DNA from: JBGVSA01 sp049840475 | GTDB lineage: Bacteria; Pseudomonadota; Gammaproteobacteria; Burkholderiales; Rhodocyclaceae | Direction of reading: 5' to 3' | Assembly: GCA_049840475.1 (NCBI GenBank) | Contig: JASGKX010000001.1 | Span: 1,984,001 to 2,048,000, forward strand | Length of the DNA stretch: 64,000 bases | Part shown: positions 52,930-61,500 of the stretch, piece by piece | Layout: every line of letters starts with the position of its first letter | How positions within the stretch are numbered: position 1 is the stretch's first letter | Position numbers and translations under genes: made by a program | Notes under the pieces: generated by a model | What the model was told of the DNA's origin: nothing | The model's database searches: none | Seen by the model: the letters and a program-made list of their open reading frames with translations, nothing else

Positions 52930-53346
52930 ATGCGATACTCGGTCGTGCCTCTAGCATTGTGGCTACCCCTGTGCACCATGGCTGCGGATGAGGCCACGCC
53001 GCTCCAGCGACTTCCGCTGCTGCGAGCAGAAGACACGCTGTCCTTTCCATGGGAAAGCGTGATCTTGGTGCTGATGCTGGCTGGCGCGACAGCAGTGCTT
53101 TGGGCGCGACGTCACTATGGCGGGAGTCTCTTTCGGAGGGCGTGGCAACGGAACGGCGGCGGTGCCGGATATAACGGGGTAAACCTTCACGTTGTCTCCT
53201 CCGTCAGGCTCGACAAGGGGAACGTCCTGCACGACATTCGGTGGCAAGGACGTCGGGTGCTTGTCGCCAGTTCAGAGGCCGGAGTCTCAACACTTGTCGA
53301 AGCGGAGGGGGCCGCTCCTGGCACCCAGCAGGAGAGTGCGGCATGA
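52930..53346 (+). CDS. fliO: Flagellar export assembly protein FliO
   Basis: A small, poorly conserved membrane protein that helps assemble the FliPQR gate. The 138 residues from the ATG at 52930 contain an N-terminal hydrophobic leader, a membrane helix at about 40-58 (VILVLMLAGATAVLWARRHY) and a cytoplasmic domain with NLHVVSSVRLDKGNVLHDIR and GRRVLVASSEAGVSTL, the typical FliO pattern. Its stop overlaps fliP by four bases. Confidence 0.87.
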   Translation: MRYSVVPLALWLPLCTMAADEATPLQRLPLLRAEDTLSFPWESVILVLMLAGATAVLWARRHYGGSLFRRAWQRNGGGAGYNGVNLHVVSSVRLDKGNVLHDIRWQGRRVLVASSEAGVSTLVEAEGAAPGTQQESAA

Positions 53347-54134
53347 AGCGGATTCAGCGTTGGCTTCTGCGTGCACTGGTGGTGACGACCCTCTGTGTGG
53401 GCGCTGCATCGACGTGGGCGGCGGCACAAGACGGCGCGCGGCCATTGAATACCTCCGGCCCGATTCAGATCAGCCTGGGCACGCGCAAGGATGCCACGAT
53501 CCAAGAGGAACCTGCTGTCGCGTTGCGGGTGGTAATTGCCCTGACGCTCCTGGCGATCATTCCTGCCATATTGGTGTGTACCACAGCATTCTTGCGCATC
53601 ATTATCGTTCTATCGATGCTGAGACATGCACTCGGCATGCAAGAGACGCCACCGAATATGGTCGTGATTGGGCTCGCGCTTTTCCTCACGCTATTCACCA
53701 TGGCACCCGTATTTGAGCGCACCACTCAAGACGCATTGAGACCGTTCATGGGCGGCCAGATATCGATGGAGGCAGCCTACGAAAAGGGCGTGACGCCGCT
53801 GCGTGCGTTCATGGTCCGGCAGACACGAGAGCAGGACCTGGTGCTGATGATCGAACTTTCCAAGGCTCCACAGCCCGAGGTCGTGGATGACATTGGAATG
53901 ATTCAATTGGTCCCGGCATTCATGCTGTCCGAGTTTCGTACAGCGTTCCAGATTGGGTTCGTGGTGTTCCTCCCGTTCTTACTAATCGATTTGGTGGTGG
54001 CGAGCATCCTCATGGCAATGGGCATGATGATGACGCCGCCGGCAACCATATCGCTGCCGCTCAAGATACTCATGTTCATCCTGGTGGATGGCTGGAGTCT
54101 CATCTTGCGTGGATTGGTCGGTTCGTTCCACTAG
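53343..54134 (+). CDS. fliP: Flagellar export gate protein FliP
   Basis: The main gate subunit, 263 residues including a signal peptide ending near STWAAA. The four-helix membrane core is textbook: LTLLAIIPAILVCTTAFLRI, RHALGMQETPPNMVVIGLAL and PATISLPLKILMFILVDGWS. Together with FliQ, FliR, FlhA and FlhB the export gate is complete in this cluster. Confidence 0.95.
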   Translation: MKRIQRWLLRALVVTTLCVGAASTWAAAQDGARPLNTSGPIQISLGTRKDATIQEEPAVALRVVIALTLLAIIPAILVCTTAFLRIIIVLSMLRHALGMQETPPNMVVIGLALFLTLFTMAPVFERTTQDALRPFMGGQISMEAAYEKGVTPLRAFMVRQTREQDLVLMIELSKAPQPEVVDDIGMIQLVPAFMLSEFRTAFQIGFVVFLPFLLIDLVVASILMAMGMMMTPPATISLPLKILMFILVDGWSLILRGLVGSFH

Positions 54135-54140
54135 AGCGCC

Positions 54141-54899
54141 ATGGCGTCGAAGCGCATAGAAGACACTCGCCTTCCGCCCGAACACGAGGCCGAATTGTGG
54201 CGTCGGGTCCACGACGGCAGTCAAACGGCTAGAGGCGAATTGATCGAAGCCTACATGCCGTTTGCCAGGATTCTGTCCGCCAAGTTATACGCAGCTCGTA
54301 CGCATGATGAATTCGAGTTTGACGAGTATCTGCAATACGCCAACGTGGGGCTGCTCGAATCCGTCGATCGATTCGACCCCAGCCGCGGTGCTCAGTTTCG
54401 GACATTTGCGGCGTATCGCATTCAGGGTTCGATTCTCAATGGACTGGAACGCTCGAGCGAGCGGCAGCAACAGTTGTCGGCGCGCAGAGCTTTACTCGGC
54501 CCGCGGTTGGAGGACATCAAGGCTGATGCGGAAGCTGACAATCGAGGTTCGTTCGATGTGCTTCGATCACTTGCCGAAATAGGCATCGGATTGGCGCTCG
54601 GGTTCATGCTCGAAGGGGCTCTCATGATTGCCGGAGAGGGAACGCAGCAACAAGCTGATAGCGCTTATAGCCGTATCGAAATGCGGCAAATGCAACAGCG
54701 TATCGCTGCACTCGTCAAGGAATTGCCACCTAGAGAATGCGACCTGATTTCCTTGCATTACTTGCAGGGCGTACCGTTTGAGCAGATCGCGCGAGACTGG
54801 GCTTTGTCTCGCGGGCGAGTCTCACAATTGCATGGACAGGCGCTGAAACGTCTGCGAACGATGATCAATGCAGACCGGATGTGCAACGTAGAATTCTAG
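54141..54899 (+). CDS. fliA: Flagellar sigma factor FliA (sigma-28 type)
   Basis: A group 3 sigma factor of 252 residues. Region 2 is visible in YLQYANVGLLESVDRFDPSR and AQFRTFAAYRIQGSILNGLE, region 3 in LAEIGIGLALGFMLEG, and region 4 in LPPRECDLISLHYLQGVPFE and LSRGRVSQLHGQALKRLR. It ends the fli/flg run, six bases after fliP. No FlgM anti-sigma gene and no convincing sigma-28 promoter were found in the window. Confidence 0.93.
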   Translation: MASKRIEDTRLPPEHEAELWRRVHDGSQTARGELIEAYMPFARILSAKLYAARTHDEFEFDEYLQYANVGLLESVDRFDPSRGAQFRTFAAYRIQGSILNGLERSSERQQQLSARRALLGPRLEDIKADAEADNRGSFDVLRSLAEIGIGLALGFMLEGALMIAGEGTQQQADSAYSRIEMRQMQQRIAALVKELPPRECDLISLHYLQGVPFEQIARDWALSRGRVSQLHGQALKRLRTMINADRMCNVEF

Positions 54900-54918
54900 C
54901 GGTTCGGGAGAGTCAGAA

Positions 54919-56076
54919 ATGAACGAACACACAAACGAGCGCAATGCGCAAACGACATCCAACCTTGCTCGCTTGCTTGGATATCTGCGTGAGGACCCCA
55001 GCAACGAAAGATTGCGGTCTGACGCCGTCGATGAAGCGGTTCGACAACAGGAATTTGAAGTTGCGATGACGATCGTCGAGGGTAGCCCTGAGCTTATGCA
55101 ACCGCAATGGCAGCATCGAAAGTCGTTGATCGCGTTGTCTCTCGGTGATCACGAGAGTGCACACCGGATTTCGACCGAGCTTTTGGCGAGTGGTATCGAC
55201 GATCCGGGCGTCCGCTATAACGCAGCGTATTCCGCCCTCAGACTCGGGTTGCACGAGACTGCCGCGGAACTCGCAAGGCCACTGTTGATAGGCAGTGAGC
55301 TGTCGTCAAGAGCATTGGAGATCTTGCTGCGCGCCATGCACCATCAAGATGAAGTCGATGATGCGCTAACGCTTTTCCGTGCTTATTGCGAAGGTGGCAC
55401 GCTGACCGCCGAGGCGTTGGGGGTCGCGAGCCTTATTGCGGTAGATGGCGCCTCATTCGTCGAGGCTGAACAGTGGGCCAGACGCGCGATCGCGCAGTCT
55501 CCTGCACAGCTTGAAGCGCACACGGCGCTAGGGACATTGTTGCTGGGCGCTCAGAATACGTTGAACGCACGTGTCCACCTGGAGCGCGCTCTGGCGCTAT
55601 CTCCGCTTGACGGACGGGTGCTGTCGGCAATCGGATTCTGCGAGCTGTCGGATGGTGCGCTTGATGCTGCTCGAAAGCGCCTCACAGAGGCAACCATGGG
55701 AATGCCTGGGCATATCGGTACGTGGCACGGTCTGGGATGGTGTTGCATCGTGCAATGTGACTTCGTTGCGGCTGCGCACGCGTTTGATACGGCCATTTCG
55801 CTGGATCGTAACTTCGCTGAGAGCCATGGCGGGGCCGCGGTCGTAAAGGTTCTTGCTGGGCAGTCGGACGAGGCTCGAACGCTCGCGGGCATTGCTTTGA
55901 GGCTTGATGCCACGTGCCTGTCGGCCGCCTATGCGCTTGCGCTTCTCAATGGAGAGGCGACCGATGCTGCTGCGGTCGAACGAATGGCGACACGCATTTT
56001 GAAGGGACGCACCGCTACAGGCGGCCGCAACGCCCTGGCGGATGTGATTGTTCGGCGCATCCGCTCAACTTCTTGA
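54919..56076 (+). CDS. TPR-repeat protein next to fliA
   Basis: A 385-residue soluble protein made of helical repeats of TPR type from about residue 60 to 340 (for example AEQWARRAIAQSPAQLEAHT and ARVHLERALALSPLDGRVLS). GGGAGAG precedes the ATG, 19 bases after fliA, so it is probably the last gene of the flagellar transcript. The last 40 residues are basic. Protein-protein scaffold or export chaperone are possible roles; none is proven. Confidence 0.75.
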   Translation: MNEHTNERNAQTTSNLARLLGYLREDPSNERLRSDAVDEAVRQQEFEVAMTIVEGSPELMQPQWQHRKSLIALSLGDHESAHRISTELLASGIDDPGVRYNAAYSALRLGLHETAAELARPLLIGSELSSRALEILLRAMHHQDEVDDALTLFRAYCEGGTLTAEALGVASLIAVDGASFVEAEQWARRAIAQSPAQLEAHTALGTLLLGAQNTLNARVHLERALALSPLDGRVLSAIGFCELSDGALDAARKRLTEATMGMPGHIGTWHGLGWCCIVQCDFVAAAHAFDTAISLDRNFAESHGGAAVVKVLAGQSDEARTLAGIALRLDATCLSAAYALALLNGEATDAAAVERMATRILKGRTATGGRNALADVIVRRIRSTS

Positions 56077-56095
56077 CGGTTGGGGCGGCCAGGAG

Positions 56096-56119
56096 GGGCC
56101 GGACGGATCCGTCCGGCCC
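56096..56119. other. 24-base perfect palindrome between convergent genes
   Basis: A perfect inverted repeat centred on GGATCC (half-site GGGCCGGACGGA) lies 19 bases after the TPR gene stop and about 90 before the lipoprotein stop on the other strand. It lacks a T run. It may be a terminator stem without classic tail or a binding site. Confidence 0.6.
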
Positions 56120-56207
56120 GGCGATGCACCACTGCGCCGGCTTTGGCTGAGTACTCAGAGATTCAACTTGCCGACTTTCGCCGCAGACTCTTGGGAAGTC
56201 GCACCCA

Positions 56208-57149
56208 TCAAGGCGTCTTGGGTTCGCACTTCATGATCGCAACCCCATTCACATTTCCGGATTTCGGCAGCGTGACTGCGTATCCCAGCCCGAGAGTCAA
56301 CACTTTGTCTTCGAGGCGTATCGGCACAAAATTCACTGAGGCCTTGTTCCCGTCGATCGACGTCATGGTGGCGACGTTGCTTCCTCCCCAGATCGAAAAC
56401 CCGTTAAGAGGGGTGGGCTCGATCATGTAGCTTTTATCTTGGCCCAAGGACAGACTCATCGAGAATATTGCATTTGGGCCTAGTGGATTGATCTGGAGAT
56501 TGGCCGATACGGTGCCTGGCGCAACATCCACGCTCGTTGCTGTGGGCTTGGTTGCATGCACCATGCGGCACAAATACGGTTCATGAATGGCCAGATCGAA
56601 AGGAACCTGGTCATAGATGATGTAGTGAAGCCCTTGGTTGGCTGTCAGAGTCTTTGTTGAGCCGTAAATATCGGTGTAGGTCGCAGCCGTCCATCGCCCG
56701 ACCGCGAAACTTGATTCACCGGTGACATCGTCGATGGTGCCTGCATTCAGGCGCATCGTCCTGAGCCGTGGAGTGGTCAGGCTCATTGCGCCGAGTCGCA
56801 GGAAAGCGCCATTGGCGTCTCTCACAAGGTCGTGGCGGACGTCAACACCGTAGATGATGATCGTCGCCGGTTCCTGCCCTTCCACGAAGGTGGGATCGAC
56901 GACGAGTTGATTGTGGATGTCGGCCAGAAGTGTGGGTGCTGCGCCAATCGACACGATTGGGTCGACGCTTGACGTACTGCTGGAACTCGACGTGGGCGAG
57001 ATCGACGAAGCCGAGACTGATGATCTCGACGAAGATGAACTGCTGTTGCTTCCCGCTCCGCTGCTTTCAGGTGACCCCGTTCCCGATGATCCCCCGCCGC
57101 CACATGCCGTCAGCATGACGTACAGCATCACTACTAGTATTCTGTTCAT
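56208..57149 (-). CDS. Ser-rich outer-surface lipoprotein
   Basis: A 313-residue lipoprotein from the ATG at 57149, behind GGGGAGGTGGAG. The signal peptide ends in the lipobox MLTAC followed by four glycines. Residues about 17-62 form a Ser/Gly-rich linker of the kind that extends proteins from the membrane, and the rest is a beta-rich domain with no recognised motif (GLHYIIYDQVPFDLAIHEPY, NGFSIWGGSNVATMTSIDG). It is convergent with the TPR gene and has its own transcription unit. Confidence 0.8.
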   Translation of the reverse strand: MNRILVVMLYVMLTACGGGGSSGTGSPESSGAGSNSSSSSSRSSVSASSISPTSSSSSTSSVDPIVSIGAAPTLLADIHNQLVVDPTFVEGQEPATIIIYGVDVRHDLVRDANGAFLRLGAMSLTTPRLRTMRLNAGTIDDVTGESSFAVGRWTAATYTDIYGSTKTLTANQGLHYIIYDQVPFDLAIHEPYLCRMVHATKPTATSVDVAPGTVSANLQINPLGPNAIFSMSLSLGQDKSYMIEPTPLNGFSIWGGSNVATMTSIDGNKASVNFVPIRLEDKVLTLGLGYAVTLPKSGNVNGVAIMKCEPKTP

Positions 57150-57177
57150 CGTCTCCACCTCCCCGGTTTTATCTTGT

Positions 57178-57199
57178 GCCGCGATATCACGGCTTTTTT
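57178..57199 (+). terminator. Near-palindrome with T run upstream of the lipoprotein gene
   Basis: GCCGCGATATCACGGC is a 16-base near-perfect inverted repeat followed by TTTTTT on the plus strand. It lies about 30 bases upstream of the lipoprotein start. It could be a plus-strand terminator or an operator for the minus-strand gene. Confidence 0.4.
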
Positions 57200-57277
57200 A
57201 TCTGCCCCATGCCTAGGGCATTTCATCTACTGCGGTGTGAATACCCCACCGATTCGCTGTTGCAGTAAGCGAAAATC

Positions 57278-57667
57278 CTAGCGAAGCTGTTCAAGCAGTT
57301 CTACAGCCTGGTCAATAGCCTGTTGAACGCCAGCGTCGTCAGACATCGTATCCTCGACTTTGCTGACCAAGGAATAGAAGGCTGGGTCGTTGATGATGTG
57401 TTGGCCAAACTCTGCGAGCAGAGTGGTTTCGAGAAAGGCGCGAAATATCTTCCGGCGCCTGTCTGGATCGGTAGCCTCAATGGCATCGATGCGCCGTGCG
57501 AGCAATTGCTCCGATGTGTCTTCGCGCGCGGCCTGCTCGGTGCCGAAGGCGTCACCGGCCGTTGTTTGTGTGCCCTTGGCGGTTTTCCCTGAGCGAGCCA
57601 ATGGCCCCGACGACAGATAGTTCTGGAGCCGCGTCACAAGCAAATCGGCAGGAGAGAGGGTTGTCAT
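57278..57667 (-). CDS. Small protein of unknown function
   Basis: A 129-residue acidic protein without signal peptide or membrane helix. The first 50 residues are Thr/Ser/Ala-rich and probably disordered; the last 75 are helical and acidic (RKIFRAFLETTLLAEFGQHI, DDAGVQQAIDQAVELLEQLR). Start MTTLSPADLLVTRLQ. It is not recognised. It lies 23 bases after the small TPR gene on the same strand, so the two are probably one operon; size and helical content would suit a chaperone or a secreted component. Confidence 0.6.
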   Translation of the reverse strand: MTTLSPADLLVTRLQNYLSSGPLARSGKTAKGTQTTAGDAFGTEQAAREDTSEQLLARRIDAIEATDPDRRRKIFRAFLETTLLAEFGQHIINDPAFYSLVSKVEDTMSDDAGVQQAIDQAVELLEQLR

Positions 57668-57690
57668 GCGGGGCGGGGACTGAAGAGTTG

Positions 57691-58258
57691 TCAGTGCAAG
57701 CGAGTGTAACCAGAGATGAGCACGTGGTTCAGGCCACCGTCGTCAGTCGTATTTGGGGCATTCTGCTGATCCAGTGACCCTTCCCGCAAGGCCTTGATCT
57801 TGTCGATCACCATCTGCATATCCTGCGACAGAGGGGGGTTCTCGTGATTGCGCGAGATGCCCTCTGTCAGACATTCCTCTGCTTCATCAAGCCGGTCCGC
57901 AGCCAGGTGTTCAAAACCGAGTACGCACCACGGCAAATAGTGTTCCTCCGGCAATCGTTTCAACGCATTCCACGTCACCATTGCCACCGCAGGCCTGCCC
58001 GAGGTGAACCTGAAGCAAACCTAGTTGAAAGCGCGCGATAGTCATTTCTGGCAGCGTCTGCAGCACCGCCGAGTAGGCGGCCTCGGCAGCGTCCATCTTG
58101 CCACGTGAAGCATACTGGCCGGCCAGTAGCAGTAGCACCCGCGCATCCTGCGATTGTTGCGCTGCGACTTCCAGTTCGGCCAATGCTGCTGTCGCGGGCT
58201 CACTGTTCATGACCGCAATAAGACGGTTGATAAGGTCGTCGGTGGTCTGCATGCACAT
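57691..58258 (-). pseudogene. Small TPR protein (chaperone-like), frameshifted
   Basis: Two overlapping frames together make one TPR protein. The first, from the ATG at 58258 (MCMQTTDDLINRLIA), carries two TPR-like repeats and ends its sensible part at RFQLGLLQVHLGQ. Removing one doubled G near 57994-57995 joins it to PAVAMVTWNALKRLPEEHYL and the C-terminal repeats (FEHLAADRLDEAEECLTEGI). The span minus one base is 567 bases, giving exactly 188 codons plus stop. Size and three-repeat layout resemble class II chaperones of type III secretion, but that is inference. Confidence 0.7.
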
Positions 58259-58510
58259 GCTCTTGTCAAGGTTTCCGAGCCCGCTGGTTTGGCCGTGGTT
58301 CGCAGGCATCGAGCCTGACCACCAAGTCGTTGATGAGTATGTCCGCCGTTCTCGGCGAGAGTTTAGCCCTTCCCCTGTGGCAACTACGCGGGGCTGTCCG
58401 TGATGGGCTGCAAACAAAAAAAGAGCCCTTCCGAAGCGATGCGCCCCTAAACGCCCGGTGATTCCTCTGGAAGCATAGGAATCGTCAAACACGTTTGTCA
58501 GGTGATCGAC
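58259..58510. promoter_or_regulatory. Divergent region between the TPR gene and rhs
   Basis: This 252-base gap separates divergent starts. Two inverted repeats stand out near the rhs side: GATTCCT/AGGAATC (58460-58483) and CAAAC-AC-GTTTG (58486-58497). No standard promoter was recognised. They are candidate operator sites for rhs. Confidence 0.4.
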
Positions 58511-61500
58511 ATGGTTGCAGTCGTCAGCGGAAGCGGTCTGGGTTTGTTGAATACGTCGTACAAGACGCTCAACGGGCAAGGCACTTTAGGGCAATCCAGT
58601 CAGGGGCGCGCGGGTGAGGCCGTGTTCGTCAATGCCGCCAACGGCAACCTCGTCATTCAGCGACAAGACGACGCACTATGGGGCGGTGGTGGTGGTGTCG
58701 GGCTCCTGCGGACCTACAACAGCCTCGCTGGCTGGGAAGGGGATTCGTCAAGTGACGGATGGCGCCTGAGCTTCGCGCGCAAGGTGTTCGGGCTGACGGG
58801 CAGCGTGGGACAGGCGGGCAGTACCGTCCGGAGAGTGGACGCTGATGGACACGAGTCTGTTTACGCGTATGACGCCAACCGACAGTCGTATGTGAATACC
58901 GATGGCGACGGCGCTTATGACACGTTGAAGTACGATGCCTCCGGCTACTGGACCTGGACGGACGGACAAACGGGCAACCGAGACATTTACGCTGCGGCAC
59001 CCAACGGCGAATGGCAATTGAGTCAGACCGAGGACCAGGACGGTAATGGCGTTCACGTTTTCTACAATGCGGACGGATCGCTGAGCCGTCTCGACACTTG
59101 GCGCGGCGGCGTTGCGACAGGGGAGAGCGTCAGGCTCGGCTACACTGGCAACCAGCTGACCAGCGTAACGACCATCGCTAACGACGGAACGCAAGTCCAC
59201 ACTCGCTACGAATACGATTCACAGGGGCGCCTGAAGCAGGTCACGACGGATCTGGGTGACTCGAAGACATACTGGGTGAGCTACACGTATGAAGGTACGA
59301 GCAATCGCCTCGCGACGCTGACTCAAACCGATGGAAGTCAGTTGGGCTTCACGTATGACGCGTGGGGTCGGGTCGAGACTGTCTCCGAGAAGGCTCAGTC
59401 GAATACCTTCAGTGGTATGCGCAAGACCACCTACATCTATGACGACAATACGCGCACGACAACGGTCAAGGATCCCGCCAATGCGATCACTGAACTGACG
59501 TACGACGCGGAAGGCCGTCTCGTGGCAGTGCGTATGCCCGCAGTCGCTGGGGTGGGGCAACTTACACAGTATGCCTACGACGACAAGGGCAATGTCATCT
59601 CGGTCACCAACGCGCTCAATCAGGTCACGACCTACGAGTACGACCCGCAGGGCAACCGCATTCTCGACAGAGACGCGGTGGGCAACACGATACGACGCCT
59701 GTATGGCGCATCGAACGAACTTCTCGAAGAGACGGTTACGCCGTTCCCGATCCGGACGGCGCGGGTGGGCAACTTCCCTCCGCACCTCAGACCACGCACT
59801 ACATCTATGCCTACCGCCCTGATGGCGCACATTACCTACGCTTCATCGTAACTCCGCAAGGCCGAGTTACCGAACACCGCTATGACAGCCAAGGTGATCG
59901 CGTCAGCACGCTGAGCGGTGGTGGCCTGTATACGAGCAGTGTCTTTGATGAGGCACATCTGTCCCAATGGGTCCAGGCGCTGCCTGACAAAGGCGCGCGT
60001 CAACGTACCGACTACGCATATGACCCACGGGGTCTCGTATCGTCCGTCGTGCAGTGGGGGGCGCTCAATGCACAGGGCGAAGGAGTGTCGAGTACTTCCA
60101 ATCCGGCACAACGTACTACCTACGTGTACGACGCGGCGGGGCGTTTGCTTCAGACCATTGGTCCGCGTGAAACCACTGTGGTCGCTTACGACGGTCTAGG
60201 CCGGGTACTTGCAACAACGAAGTACGATGGCCAGCAGCACGGCATCCAGACCTCTTACATCTACTACGACGAACTGCGGACGACTTCAATTCAGTACGCC
60301 AACGGGCTCAAGATCACGTCGTCGTACGATCTGGCTGGGAATATGTTAACGTCAACGCCGACGACAGAGAACGCTACGTTCGGCATGACCAATTACTTCT
60401 ACGACTTGCAGAACAAGCTGACGGCGACCAAGGACGCAGATGGTGTCAGGCATTGGTACCTGTACGACGAGGCCGGGCGCAAGACCGGCGAAGTTGATGG
60501 TAATGGGACTTTCACCGAATACGTCTACAACGCAGCCGGCTGGTTGATCAAGAAGACTGTATACGCCAAGGACGTTAACCTCACCAAAACGCAGGATGCG
60601 GTTCTGGATACCACGGACGCAGCTGGAAACGTCTTCAGAGCGACAACACCATTATTGCGTGCGCTCTTGACAAGCGCCGACGCGTCAAACGAGTGGTACA
60701 GCTACGACGATGCCGGGCGCATTATTCGGACCGTTTCTTCTACGGGCGCGATCACCGCCACGGAATACGACGGAGCATCACACGTCGTGTCCGTGACGCA
60801 GTACGCGCGGACGCTGACAGTCAATGCGTCGCTCGACGTATTGGCGGTAGGCACGCCTGCAGCCGATGCCGGCGATCGTGTGACGCGATACGCATATAAC
60901 GCGGACGGCCTATTGGAGCGGACGCTGGACGGCGAAGGCTATCTCGTAAGACTATAAGTACGACGCTTCAGGACGGTTGTCCGAGAAAATTGCGCATGCG
61001 ATTAAGTTGCCGGCAGACAGATGGCTCGGATTCGGCCAAACTGCGGTTGGCGCGCATGCTGACGATCAGCACAGCTACATGTTCTACAACGCCAGAGGTC
61101 TGGTCGCGGGCGAGGTTGACGCGGGGGGCTACCTGACGGAGTACTTCTACGACGATGTCGGAAATCGCACGGCCTCGACGCGCTACGCAGCCGCCATCGC
61201 GTACGCTCCCGGCACGCGTTTCGGAGATATTCCCCGGACCTATTCAGCGGCGAATCGTAGTCTGTCATGGCAATACGACGATCATGGTCGCCTGATTGCC
61301 GATATCGATGCGTACGGCACCAAGACGACATACGCGTATGACGCCATGGGCAACGTCGTCAGTTCAACCCGGGCGGCAGACTCCGGGGAGGCTCGCACAT
61401 TTCAGAAGCGCTATGACGCGCTAGGGCGTGTCATAGCGGAACTCTCGGCAGAGGGTTCGAGCCGCCTGACGGAGAATCTGACTCAGTCCCAGATCAATGC

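Noticed and set aside
57150..57277. Possible sigma-28 promoter (TAAA ... GATAA) upstream of the lipoprotein gene
   Set aside because: Spacing and the minus-10 word do not fit the consensus well enough to claim FliA control.
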